A stretch of 9,393 bases of DNA from UBA7985 sp965658725 (GCA_965658725.1 CBFHUI010000094.1:1-9393), one strand, 5' to 3'; positions 1-6,985 are shown, counted from the first letter of the stretch. Program-made: numbers and translations. Notes: a model not told the origin generated them from the sequence alone.

Positions 1-16
1 CAAGCGCGTCTACTAA
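1..16 (+). CDS. sdhA: 3' end of succinate dehydrogenase flavoprotein subunit (partial)
   Basis: Only the last four codons and the stop are inside the window. Read from base 2 they give Lys-Arg-Val-Tyr followed by TAA at 14-16. SdhA proteins of proteobacteria commonly end in an Arg-Val-Tyr type tail, and sdhA directly precedes sdhB in alphaproteobacterial sdhCDAB operons. sdhB starts 28 bases after this stop. The identification rests on these few residues and on context. Confidence 0.7.
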
Positions 17-44
17 GCGACACGACGAAAGAGAAGCACGATCC

Positions 45-836
45 ATGGCTCAGTTCACGCTGCCGAAAAATTCCCAGGTCAAGAAAGGCCTTCACTGGAA
101 AGCCCCTGAAGACAAAATGGGGGAGAGCGGCAAGACGCGCTCGTTCAAGGTCTACCGCTGGAACCCGGAGACCGGCGAAAACCCGCGCATCGATACGTAC
201 GATGTACCGGTCGAGCGGGCGGGTCAGATGGTTTTGGATGCGCTGATCTGGATCAAGAACAACGTCGATAGCTCCCTGACCTTCCGCCGGTCGTGCCGGG
301 AAGGGGTCTGTGGCTCGTGTTCAATGAACATCGACGGGACCAACACGCTGGCCTGTACCAAGAACCTCAACGACATCAAAGGTGACGTTGGCATCTACCC
401 GCTGCCGCATCGCCCGGTGGTCAAGGATCTGGTGCCTGATCTGGACCAGCTTTACAGCCAGCTTGCTTCGATCGAGCCGTGGCTGAAGACCGACAGCCCG
501 GCACCCTCGCGTGAACGGTTCCAGTCGGTTGAAGACCGCGCCAAGCTCGATGGTCTGTGGGAATGCATCCTGTGCTTCTCCTGCTCTACCGCGTGCCCGT
601 CCTACTGGTGGAACGGCGACCGCTACCTCGGCCCGGCGATCTTGTTGCAGGCTTACCGCTGGCTGGCAGATAGCCGCGATGAAGCAACGGGTGAGCGTCT
701 CGACGCGCTGGAAGACCCCTTCCGCCTCTACCGCTGCCACACCATCATGAACTGCACCAAGACCTGTCCGAAGGGCTTGAACCCGGCCAAGGCGATCACG
801 GAAATCAAGAAGATGATGGTGGAGCGTCGGGGTTAA
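45..836 (+). CDS. sdhB: Succinate dehydrogenase iron-sulfur subunit SdhB
   Basis: This is the electron-transfer subunit of respiratory complex II. It passes electrons from the SdhA flavin to ubiquinone at the cytoplasmic face of the inner membrane. The 263 residues match the family length. The N-terminal plant-type ferredoxin domain carries [2Fe-2S] ligands C84, C89, C92 and C104 in the SCREGVCGSC context. The C-terminal domain has C174, C177, C180 and C241 for the [4Fe-4S] cluster and C184, C231 and C237 for the [3Fe-4S] cluster. Trp188/Trp189 in CPSYWWN correspond to the quinone-site tryptophan region. The ATG at 45 follows a purine-rich stretch (28-36) that can serve as ribosome binding site. 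It is the last gene of an sdh operon whose other members lie left of the window. Nothing is unusual in the protein. Confidence 0.97.
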   Translation: MAQFTLPKNSQVKKGLHWKAPEDKMGESGKTRSFKVYRWNPETGENPRIDTYDVPVERAGQMVLDALIWIKNNVDSSLTFRRSCREGVCGSCSMNIDGTNTLACTKNLNDIKGDVGIYPLPHRPVVKDLVPDLDQLYSQLASIEPWLKTDSPAPSRERFQSVEDRAKLDGLWECILCFSCSTACPSYWWNGDRYLGPAILLQAYRWLADSRDEATGERLDALEDPFRLYRCHTIMNCTKTCPKGLNPAKAITEIKKMMVERRG

Positions 837-958
837 GCTCCTCCGCTTGGCCTCACGGGTCGTGGCGGCTTGAAGGTTGATCCGAGGGGCGATTGATCCT
901 TTGATCACGATCGAAACCCCATGCATGATGCCGGCTGGACCAGATCAACTTCTCGGGC

Positions 959-962
959 GGAG
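959..962 (+). promoter_or_regulatory. Ribosome binding site that sets the SDR start
   Basis: GGAG lies nine bases before the ATG at 972. The in-frame ATG at 921 has no purine-rich sequence before it and would add 17 residues that do not belong to the SDR fold, so 972 is preferred. Confidence 0.6.
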
Positions 963-971
963 TGCCACCCC

Positions 972-1730
972 ATGACCATCGACCTCTCCAACAAAACCGT
1001 ACTCATCACCGGCGCGTCCAAAGGCATCGGCGCATCTGCGGCCGAGACGTTGCATCGGCTTGGCGCGAATGTCGTGCTGATGGCGCGCGGGCGAGAAGCG
1101 CTCGAGGCGTTGGCGGGTTCGCTGGGTGGGAAGCGGGCCTTGGTGGTCGCTGGCGATGTCTGTGATTATGCTGCGGTTAAAGACGCCGTCGATCAGGCCG
1201 TGGCGCACTTTGGCGGCCTCGACGCAGTGGTCAACAATGCCGGCGTAATCGATCCGATTGCGCGGCTGGAAGAGTCCGACCCCACGGCCTGGGCCAAGGT
1301 GGTCGAGATCAACCTGATGGGCGTCTACAACGGCATGCACGCGGCGTTTGAACCGCTTAGAGCCAGCGGTGGTACGATCATCAACATCTCGTCTGGCGCG
1401 GCGACCAACGCGCTCGAGGGCTGGAGCCACTACTGCGCGACCAAGGCAGCGGTGCTCAGCTTGACCCGCAGCGGCCACAAGGAGTGGGGACCGCTTGGGA
1501 TCACTGTGGTCGGCCTGTCGCCGGGCACCGTCGCGACGAACATGCAAGTGCTGATCAAGGAATCAGGGGTGAATCCGATCAGTACGCTGGAATGGGGCGA
1601 TCATATCCCGCCGGAGTGGGCGGCGCAGGCGATTGCCTATCTCTGCACCGACGGCGCGAAGCCCCATGCGGGGACAGATTTCTCGCTCAAGACCGAGGAA
1701 GGGCGACGCGAAGCGGGCCTGCTTGACTGA
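972..1730 (+). CDS. Short-chain dehydrogenase/reductase (SDR family)
   Basis: A classical SDR oxidoreductase of 252 residues with a Rossmann fold, probably cytoplasmic. The cofactor motif TGASKGIG is at residues 13-20. NNAG is at 88-91. The catalytic tetrad is N114, S141, Y154 and K158 (Y-CAT-K), and PGTVATN at 184-190 is the usual loop after beta-6. Arg39 after the second strand (MARGREAL) resembles NADP(H)-preferring members; this is inference. The substrate cannot be told from sequence: FabG-like, benzil-reductase-like and general alcohol/ketone reductases are all possible. The gene lies 135 bases after sdhB. A further in-frame ATG at 921 exists but 972 has the better ribosome binding site and begins right before the first beta strand. 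Its 3' end faces fpr with 17 bases between the stops. Confidence 0.9.
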   Translation: MTIDLSNKTVLITGASKGIGASAAETLHRLGANVVLMARGREALEALAGSLGGKRALVVAGDVCDYAAVKDAVDQAVAHFGGLDAVVNNAGVIDPIARLEESDPTAWAKVVEINLMGVYNGMHAAFEPLRASGGTIINISSGAATNALEGWSHYCATKAAVLSLTRSGHKEWGPLGITVVGLSPGTVATNMQVLIKESGVNPISTLEWGDHIPPEWAAQAIAYLCTDGAKPHAGTDFSLKTEEGRREAGLLD

Positions 1731-1747
1731 AGCGCCCACCCGCTGAC

Positions 1748-2515
1748 TTACTCGGCAAACGCCTTTTCGATGACGTAGTCGCCCGACTGGTTGTTTGACC
1801 CTTCGACCAGTCCGGCCGCTTCGCATAAGCCGGCGCAGTCCTTGAGCATCTCCATCGACCCACAGATCATCACACGGTCTGTTTCGGGATCAAAGCCAAG
1901 GCTTTCTCCGATATCGCTGAACAGGGTGCCGTCTTCGATCAGCGTGGTGATCCGGCCTTTGGTCGGGTAGTCCTCCCGCGTGACCGAGGTAAAGTGCACC
2001 AGCTTGTCGCCAACGACTTCGGACAGCATCTCGTCGCCTTTGATCTCGTTTACCAGATCGACACCGTACTGCAGTTCGGAGACTTCGCGGGTGGTGTGGC
2101 AGAGCACGACTTTCTCGAACCGTTCAAAAGTTTCTGGCTCGCGAATAAGGGAGGCGAAGGGCGCAATGCCCGTACCGGTGGACAGCAGGTAGAGCGTCTT
2201 CCCCGGCTTCAGCGCGTCGAGCACCAGTGTGCCGGTGGACTTTTTGCCAAGGATGACCGTATCCCCTTCACCGATGTTCTGCAGCCGAGAGGTCAGTGGC
2301 CCGTCAGGCACCTTGATCGAGAAGAACTCCAGATTGTCGTCCCACGCCGGTGAAGCAATGGAATAGGCCCGCAGCAGCGGCTTGCCGTTGTCCCCCGGCA
2401 GGCCAATCATCACGAACTCACCCGAGCGGAACCGGAAGTTCTGCGGCCGGGTCATGCGAAAGCGAAACAGTCGGTCGGTGTAGTGCTGGGTTTCGAGGAC
2501 GGTTTGTTCGAACAT
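1748..2515 (-). CDS. fpr: Ferredoxin/flavodoxin-NADP+ reductase
   Basis: An FAD enzyme of the bacterial FPR type that moves electrons between NADPH and ferredoxin or flavodoxin. At 255 residues it has the family length. The FAD-binding motif RAYSIASP is at 49-56, the second flavin contact GPLTSRL at 72-78, the pyridine-nucleotide loop GTGIAPF at 114-120, and CGSMEM at 218-223. The tail ends VIEKAFAE, as is usual for the short-tailed bacterial FPRs. It is the last gene of the sulfite-reduction set. Its ATG is 16 bases after the stop of the DUF934-rhodanese gene, and an AAGGA overlaps that stop (about 2529-2533), a rather long 13 bases from the ATG. The position suggests that it supplies reductant to the sulfite reductase encoded upstream; this is inference. 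It could equally serve oxidative-stress or other ferredoxin-dependent reactions. Confidence 0.94.
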   Translation of the reverse strand: MFEQTVLETQHYTDRLFRFRMTRPQNFRFRSGEFVMIGLPGDNGKPLLRAYSIASPAWDDNLEFFSIKVPDGPLTSRLQNIGEGDTVILGKKSTGTLVLDALKPGKTLYLLSTGTGIAPFASLIREPETFERFEKVVLCHTTREVSELQYGVDLVNEIKGDEMLSEVVGDKLVHFTSVTREDYPTKGRITTLIEDGTLFSDIGESLGFDPETDRVMICGSMEMLKDCAGLCEAAGLVEGSNNQSGDYVIEKAFAE

Positions 2516-2531
2516 GGTGGGACTGAGTTCC

Positions 2532-3350
2532 TTAGTCTTGAGTCCACGGCAGGTTTGCCGCTTTCCAACCGTTGAGGATGCCGCGCCGACCGGCGGCGTT
2601 CTTTGCGCCTTCGAAGCCGTCGGATACGTTGGTCAGGTCTTTGTAACCCGCCGCCTTCAGCGCTTCTGCAGCCGCGAGCGAACGTACACCGGAACGGCAC
2701 AGGACGAAAATCGGCGTTTCCTGAGTCAGGCCTGCGTCAGCAACTTCGGTGGTGAAGTTGGGGTTTTCTGAGCCGTAGGGAAAGGTCTGCCACTGAATAC
2801 CCACGCTGCGTTCAAAGCCCGGACGGCCCACAAACTGCCATTCAGCCGAGGTGCGGACGTCGAGCAAGACGGCGTTGGGGGACTGGGTCAGTTCATCAAA
2901 GGCTTCCGCAGAGGTGAGGGACTTGATCTTCACCCGGTGCTGATGCCGCGCGTCCCAGATCGAAGCCGCCTTGCCCGACTTGGTGTAGAGCTGGTCAGGC
3001 GCAACCTGCGTCGCGGTGCGCCATGCGTCTTCGCCGTGGCGGCTGACAAGATCATCGCTGAGGTGGATTTCTGAGAACCCGCACTGAAACGCCATGCGCG
3101 CCTGATCGGGGATCAAGTTACCGGTCGCAATGATGCGCACGCCTTCTCCCCGCTCCCGCCGCACACGTCGGGCGTAGGAAAAGCCGCGTCCGTCATGCGA
3201 GCTGGGGAAATTCAGCGTGACGCAGTTGCCCTCGTTGGCGAAAGCCTGCTCATCCAAGCAGGGTTCGCCGCCATCGACGCGCAGACCACCGGCCTCGCCA
3301 GTATCGGCGCGATGTTCAAAGGCGCTGCCCTGTTCCTTAAGCACCCACAT
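2532..3350 (-). CDS. DUF934 domain fused to a rhodanese sulfurtransferase domain
   Basis: A 272-residue two-domain protein. Residues about 1-115 match DUF934 (SHDGRGFSYARRVRRE at 51-66, PDQARMAFQCGFSEIHL at 81-97), a small family found beside sulfite reductase and cysH genes and presumed to have an accessory role in sulfite reduction. A linker (about 116-142) leads to a single-domain rhodanese (about 145-272) with LLDVRTSAEW at 162-171, the active loop C218-RSGVR, and the GWKAANLPW ending seen in alphaproteobacterial rhodaneses. Such domains carry a persulfide on the catalytic cysteine. The start at 3350 is supported by an AAGGAGG six bases upstream; the frame is open to 3521, but that extension reads the CysI gene out of frame. 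The start overlaps the cysI stop by 14 bases. No cysH is present where I would expect one next to DUF934. The DUF934 part seems shorter at its N-terminus than usual. The domain calls are strong; the joint function is unknown. Confidence 0.88.
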   Translation of the reverse strand: MWVLKEQGSAFEHRADTGEAGGLRVDGGEPCLDEQAFANEGNCVTLNFPSSHDGRGFSYARRVRRERGEGVRIIATGNLIPDQARMAFQCGFSEIHLSDDLVSRHGEDAWRTATQVAPDQLYTKSGKAASIWDARHQHRVKIKSLTSAEAFDELTQSPNAVLLDVRTSAEWQFVGRPGFERSVGIQWQTFPYGSENPNFTTEVADAGLTQETPIFVLCRSGVRSLAAAEALKAAGYKDLTNVSDGFEGAKNAAGRRGILNGWKAANLPWTQD

Positions 3351-4986
3351 AGACGGCCTCCTTGAACGGTTCTTTGCCCACGCGGGCGTAGGTATCGGGG
3401 AAGCGTTCCTGTGCGTCGGAGCGCAGGGACAGATAGGTGTCGATGATCTTCGACACAGCATCTGGCACCTCAGCCTGCGCGAAACCCGGCCCGAGGATGT
3501 CGCCGACGCTCGCCTGTGCATCGGACCGGCCCCCCAGCGTGATCTGATAGCTCTCCGTCTCTGCCTTGGTCAGGCCGAGAATGCCGATGTTGGCCGCGTG
3601 GTGATGGCCGCAGGCGTTGATACACCCGGAGATGTTCAGCGAGATCGGGCCGAGATTGTCGCTCGTCTCCCGCGCGCGCAACATGGTCGAAAGCTCCTGC
3701 GCTACCGGGATTGAGCGCGCCGTTGCAAGGGCGCAGTAGTCCAGCCCGGGGCAAGCAATGATGTCAGAGGCTTCGCCGATGTTGTCTTCACCCAGACCAA
3801 CAGCGGCCAGTCCGGTGTAGAGCGCGGCCAAATCGCTTGCGCGGACATAGGGGAAAACCACGTTCTGCCGGTGGGTGATCCGCAACTCACCTTGCGAGTA
3901 GGTATCAGCAAGGTCGGCAAGCGCCTGCATCTGCGCGCCCGTCACATCGCCGGGGATCCCGCCTTTGGGCTTGATCGAGATCTGAGCGATGGCCCATCCC
4001 GGTACGCGGTGTGCAGCGACGTTGCGGCGGACCCAACCCTTAAAGTCTGGCGCGGCCTCACTCAGGTCCAGCGCTTCGCCCGGTGCCATGCCGGGGGTGC
4101 CTTCTTCAAAGGCGTTGCGGATGCGCTCGTATTCAGCAAGCACGCTGGCAAAGGGCGCGCGGTCGATCCCGGCCAGCTCCGCCCGTACTTCGTCGCGGTA
4201 GTTCTCAAGACCCAGCTCTTCGACCAAAATCTTGATCCGCGCCTTGTACTTGTTGTCCCGCCGACCATGCAGGTTGTAGACGCGCAGCATGGCGTCAAGC
4301 AGCGGCATGAGTTCGACCAACGGAACCGCGCTTTCGAACAACTTGGCCACGCGCGGCGTCCGGCCCTGTCCACCGCCGACGTAGACGTCAAACACCGGCT
4401 GACCTTCGTCGTCCACCTTGGCCCAGATGCCGATATCGTGGAATTTGATCGCCGCGCGGTCTTCGGCAGCGCCTGTCACGGCGAACTTGAACTTGCGCGG
4501 CAGGAAGGCGAATTCTGGGTGCAGCATCGACCACTGTCGCATCAGCTCGGAGATGGGCCGCGGGTCGATGAACTCATCCGCTGCGACGCCGGCAAAGGGG
4601 TCGGAGGTAACGTTGCGGATACAGTTGCCGGAGGTCTGGATGGCGTGCATCTGCACGTCGGCGAGGTGGTCAAGGATATCTGGCGTGTCCACCAGTTTGG
4701 GCCAGTTGAATTGGATATTCTGGCGCGTGGTGAAGTGGCCGTAGCCCTTGTCATAGGTATCGGCAATGTAGCCCAGTTTGCGCAGTTGCGTGCTGCTCAA
4801 CTCGCCGTAGGGAATGGCAACGCGCAGCATATAGGCGTGCAGTTGCAGGTAGAGCCCGTTTTGCAGACGCAGCGGCTTGAACTCGTCTTCGCTCAACTGT
4901 CCGGCGAGGCGGCGTTCGACTTGGTTGCGAAACTCGCGTGCTCGGGCCTCGACAAAGGCCTGATCGTAGTCGTCATAGCGGTACAT
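3337..4986 (-). CDS. cysI: Nitrite/sulfite reductase hemoprotein (siroheme, [4Fe-4S])
   Basis: A 549-residue siroheme reductase that carries out six-electron reduction of sulfite to sulfide (or nitrite to ammonia) in the cytoplasm. It has the two-fold repeated ferrodoxin-like/SiR architecture. The cluster and siroheme ligands are C412 and C418 (CPGLDYC) and C455 and C459 (SGCINACG). Residues aligned by eye with the anion-binding set of E. coli CysI are all present: R88 (TTRQN), R124 (IRNV), K165 and K167 (LPRKFK). The second repeat shows THRQNVVFP at 371-379. Operon context with siroheme synthase, DUF934, rhodanese and Fpr favours sulfite as substrate, and separate ferredoxin/Fpr electron supply instead of a CysJ flavoprotein; this is inference. 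The ATG at 4986 is 11 bases after the DUF2849 stop, and an AAGGGA overlaps that stop. A nitrite reductase role cannot be excluded. Confidence 0.94.
   Translation of the reverse strand: MYRYDDYDQAFVEARAREFRNQVERRLAGQLSEDEFKPLRLQNGLYLQLHAYMLRVAIPYGELSSTQLRKLGYIADTYDKGYGHFTTRQNIQFNWPKLVDTPDILDHLADVQMHAIQTSGNCIRNVTSDPFAGVAADEFIDPRPISELMRQWSMLHPEFAFLPRKFKFAVTGAAEDRAAIKFHDIGIWAKVDDEGQPVFDVYVGGGQGRTPRVAKLFESAVPLVELMPLLDAMLRVYNLHGRRDNKYKARIKILVEELGLENYRDEVRAELAGIDRAPFASVLAEYERIRNAFEEGTPGMAPGEALDLSEAAPDFKGWVRRNVAAHRVPGWAIAQISIKPKGGIPGDVTGAQMQALADLADTYSQGELRITHRQNVVFPYVRASDLAALYTGLAAVGLGEDNIGEASDIIACPGLDYCALATARSIPVAQELSTMLRARETSDNLGPISLNISGCINACGHHHAANIGILGLTKAETESYQITLGGRSDAQASVGDILGPGFAQAEVPDAVSKIIDTYLSLRSDAQERFPDTYARVGKEPFKEAVYVGA
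3357..3363 (-). promoter_or_regulatory. Ribosome binding site deciding the DUF934-rhodanese start
   Basis: The minus strand reads AAGGAGG here, a full match to the anti-Shine-Dalgarno complement, with six bases before the ATG at 3350. It lies inside the end of the sulfite reductase gene and argues for independent, strong initiation of the overlapping downstream gene. Confidence 0.75.
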
Positions 4987-4997
4987 ACGAGCGTCCC

Positions 4998-5306
4998 TTA
5001 AGCGGCTTGGGCGTAGTCAATGCTCGGCCCAGCAAGGCGCCGGACTTCCCGCAGCTTGACCGGGACGCGAGCCGAAGTTTCTTCGGGCTTGAGCGCGATG
5101 AGATAGGCGCCAACGACAGTGTTTGCCGCTTCCGCCTCGACCCCTACTGCGGCCAGTTGGTCTGTCTCGTCCTTGCCGTAGCCGATCAGGGCATCGTCGA
5201 TGGACGGCGACCAGCGCTGATCAGCGGTCCAGAATACGATATCGCCGTTGCGGACGTCGTTGGCGGTGAGAATCGCCTTGGTGGTGAGTGCAGCAGCCAT
5301 GGTCAT
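4998..5306 (-). CDS. DUF2849 family protein
   Basis: A small 102-residue protein that I recognise as DUF2849, an alphaproteobacterial family usually encoded between siroheme synthase and sulfite reductase. Its biochemical role is not known to me; the constant position suggests help in assembly or activity of the reductase (inference). No membrane segment, signal peptide or cysteine is present. The N-terminal core contains LTANDVRNGDIVFWT at about residues 14-28. The ATG at 5306 overlaps the TGA of the siroheme synthase gene in an ATGA arrangement, which implies translational coupling and supports this start over a second ATG two codons later. A GAAAGG lies just upstream. Confidence 0.82.
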   Translation of the reverse strand: MTMAAALTTKAILTANDVRNGDIVFWTADQRWSPSIDDALIGYGKDETDQLAAVGVEAEAANTVVGAYLIALKPEETSARVPVKLREVRRLAGPSIDYAQAA

Positions 5307-6352
5307 GCAGCCTTTCGCGAAGAAGAAGTCGAAGAACGGAGGGACGCCAGTGCGCGGGGTGCGCGCGGGGTTAAAGGGGACGGGACGTCGACAAGCGTGT
5401 TGATACCTGGAATAAAGCGCACTGAAACACCAGCAGCCTGAAGGGCGCGGCGCTCCTCATCAGCCAGTGCGCCGGTCCCGGACACCAGGCGCACAACCGT
5501 TTGTCCTGCCGCAAGGTGACGGAGGATTTCTGCAGGCGCGTCAGCGCTCAGGGGCAGCACGTCAATCACGGCTTCACGCCGCGCCAGCTCCAGCACAGCG
5601 CGGGATACCAGTGGCTCGTGCAGGACGACAGCCGCCCGGTCCAGGGCACGGTGACCTGCAATGGCGAGCAAGTCAGCTTCACCGCTCCCGGTGCCAATGA
5701 GGGTGAGGCTACCGGTGTGAGGGGTGTCGGTGGATGGAGCAGTCAGAAGCGTGTCTGCGAGGGCCTCGATTGAACCCGTTGTATCAAGCCGCTCGGACCG
5801 GGCGGTCGTGAAGAACGTACGCCAGAAGTCACGACGGGGCTGACCCGGCTGCAGTGTCTGAGCCACCCGCGCCCGCAAGCCCGCCGCCGTCCGGGCAATC
5901 AGGCCCAGCCCCGGCTCCAGAAGGAATTCAATCTGCGCCTTGACGGCTCGCGCGAGCACAGGCGCCGTACCTTCGGTACCGATGGCAACGACAACGGGGT
6001 CACGATCAACGATGGCAGGGGTGGAGAAATCTGAAACCGCCGGCTGATCTGCCGCACAAACCAGAACACCGGCCCGGCGCGCCTTGAAGGCAAGCTCGGC
6101 GTCAAAGGTCTCATCACCCGTTGCGGCGTAGGCAAAGGGGGTGGCGGGGTCGAGGTCGAAGCACAGGGGGTTCTGCCGAACCAGCGTCAGGCCCTTCAGG
6201 CCAGCAACTGCAGGCTCAAAGCTTGGCGCAACCGCAATCACCTGCGCCTCAGTTTTGAGCAGCAGGCGCAGCTTAGCCGCGGCTTCTTCACCGCCGCCGA
6301 ACACGATCAGCGGACGGTCTGCAACGGTAACGAAAAGAGGAAAGGCTTTCAT
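5303..6352 (-). CDS. cysG: Siroheme synthase CysG with truncated methyltransferase domain
   Basis: A 349-residue protein against about 457 for full-length CysG. Residues 1-about 205 form the precorrin-2 dehydrogenase/sirohydrochlorin ferrochelatase half: NAD-binding FGGGEEAAAKLR at 18-29, Asp102 aligning with the catalytic Asp104 of E. coli CysG, then TPAIVDRDPVVVAIGTEG at 111-128. In the latter T126 replaces the phosphorylated Ser128. The second half (about 214-325) is recognisably a uroporphyrinogen III methyltransferase N-terminal subdomain (GTGSGEADLL, PLVSRAVLELARR, PGIN). It lacks the rest of the fold: the GGDPFxFGRG loop is replaced by SGTGALADE, the aspartate corresponding to Asp248 is E246, and the Met382 region is absent. 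Dehydrogenase/ferrochelatase activity is likely; methyltransferase activity is unlikely. An AGGG about five bases upstream supports the ATG at 6352. First gene of the sulfite-reduction operon. Confidence 0.88.
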   Translation of the reverse strand: MKAFPLFVTVADRPLIVFGGGEEAAAKLRLLLKTEAQVIAVAPSFEPAVAGLKGLTLVRQNPLCFDLDPATPFAYAATGDETFDAELAFKARRAGVLVCAADQPAVSDFSTPAIVDRDPVVVAIGTEGTAPVLARAVKAQIEFLLEPGLGLIARTAAGLRARVAQTLQPGQPRRDFWRTFFTTARSERLDTTGSIEALADTLLTAPSTDTPHTGSLTLIGTGSGEADLLAIAGHRALDRAAVVLHEPLVSRAVLELARREAVIDVLPLSADAPAEILRHLAAGQTVVRLVSGTGALADEERRALQAAGVSVRFIPGINTLVDVPSPLTPRAPRALASLRSSTSSSRKAA

Positions 6353-6364
6353 GGCACCCTCGCG

Positions 6365-6436
6365 AAATCACTCTGCGAATGTGCCAATTTCCTGAAAAAT
6401 CACAATATGAGGGAAAAAATAAGCCTCAAATCACAA
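6365..6436 (-). repeat. Three phased GTGATTT direct repeats before cysG
   Basis: On the minus strand GTGATTT occurs at 6371-6365, 6403-6397 and 6434-6428. The two distal copies extend to TTGTGATTT. Starts are 32 and 31 bases apart, close to three helical turns. One copy overlaps the candidate -10, one abuts the candidate -35 and one sits just before the ribosome binding site. This fits an operator for a regulator of the sulfite operon, but the regulator is not identifiable from the sequence, and chance recurrence in an A/T-rich leader is possible. Confidence 0.4.
6402..6429 (-). promoter_or_regulatory. Candidate promoter of the cysG operon
   Basis: On the minus strand TTGAGG (6429-6424) and TATTGT (6407-6402) are 16 bases apart, each matching four of six bases of the sigma-70 consensus. 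Transcription would begin near 6395, leaving a leader of about 40 bases. It lies between the hup terminator and cysG in an A/T-rich stretch. The match is weak, and alphaproteobacterial promoters often deviate. Confidence 0.3.
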
Positions 6437-6478
6437 AAGGCGCGACAGGCACAGAACACTGTGCTTCATCGCGCCTTT
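6435..6478 (-). terminator. Rho-independent terminator of the HU gene
   Basis: An outer perfect 10-bp stem pairs 6436-6445 with 6469-6478. A small internal loop separates it from an inner perfect 6-bp stem (6449-6454 with 6459-6464) closed by a four-base loop. Read on the minus strand the GC-rich stem ends in TTTT (6438-6435). It lies 66 bases after the hup stop and directly before the cysG promoter region, so it insulates the two units. Read on the + strand the tail is only TTT, so the minus direction is preferred. Confidence 0.75.
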
Positions 6479-6543
6479 GGCAAGGAATATTTCCTATTTT
6501 CGGCCAGCGTCCTGTGATCGGGTGCTGTACCGAAAAGACCGGT

Positions 6544-6840
6544 TTAGCTGGTCGAAGCTGCACCCAGTGCGTTTTTCAGGCTCGAAGACGGCTTGAAAGA
6601 AGCAACGCGCTTTGCAGGAATGTCGATCGCAGCGCCCGTGGATGGGTTGCGGCCCGTGCGTGCTGCGCGGACTTCGGACTTGATGGTGGCGAAGGAGCCA
6701 ACCGCCACGTCGTTGCCGGCAACCAGCTCGGACTGCAGCTTGCCGAGGAAGGCTTCGATTGTTGCTTTAGCCTGAGATTCAGCGACGCCAGCTTCTTTAG
6801 CGGCTGCGGAGACCAATGCGGTGTAAGCGGTTTTTGACAT
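6544..6840 (-). CDS. hup: HU family DNA-binding protein
   Basis: A 98-residue nucleoid-associated protein of the HU/IHF family that binds and bends DNA as a dimer. Residues 1-45 form the two-helix dimerisation body. The beta arm carries the signature GRNPSTG at 63-69 with the intercalating proline at 66. The closing helix contains FKPSSSLKNAL at 82-92, followed by a short GAASTS tail. Length is slightly above the usual 90-95. A clear AAGGGAG (6855-6849) lies eight bases before the ATG at 6840. It is probably a single-gene unit: 234 bases separate it from recQ upstream, and a strong hairpin terminator follows it. The leader has a short hairpin pairing 6880-6884 with 6891-6895. Sequence alone does not separate HU from an IHF-like paralogue, but the tail and arm favour HU. 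Confidence 0.93.
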   Translation of the reverse strand: MSKTAYTALVSAAAKEAGVAESQAKATIEAFLGKLQSELVAGNDVAVGSFATIKSEVRAARTGRNPSTGAAIDIPAKRVASFKPSSSLKNALGAASTS

Positions 6841-6985
6841 CGTGTTAACTCCCTTGTGTCATGGTGTCTGAGCACCACCCCGAATGAGCCTTCGGTTTAA
6901 TGAAACTACCGGAAAAAAGAAAAGAGATTATGCGTACTTTGGGCAAAAAGGCCCGATTTTATTGGGGATAGCCTTATTTTGAGGC

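Noticed and set aside
877..912. TTGATC three times plus a further GATC after sdhB
   Set aside because: A short cluster without symmetry, T-run or good stem; chance is sufficient, and no terminator or operator could be supported.
321..926. Minus-strand frame of 201 codons opposite sdhB
   Set aside because: Antisense shadow of sdhB with arginine-rich, domain-free translation.
1712..1744. AGCGGG/CCCGCT pairing across the convergent SDR and fpr stops as a bidirectional terminator
   Set aside because: Only a 6-bp stem with a loop of about 21 bases and no T-run in either direction.
3351..3521. 57-codon N-terminal extension of the DUF934-rhodanese frame
   Set aside because: It lies wholly inside the cysI gene in another frame and reads as Arg/Ser/Pro-rich nonsense; the AAGGAGG before 3350 marks the true start.
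3871..5001. Long + strand open frame of 376 codons opposite the sulfite reductase gene
   Set aside because: It is the complement of a strongly conserved gene in GC-rich DNA, where such shadow frames are common. The translation shows no recognisable domain, and the minus-strand product has all its catalytic motifs.
6941..6954. GGGC-A/T-GCCC hairpin as recQ terminator
   Set aside because: Only a 4-bp stem, over 100 bases after the recQ stop; too weak to call.
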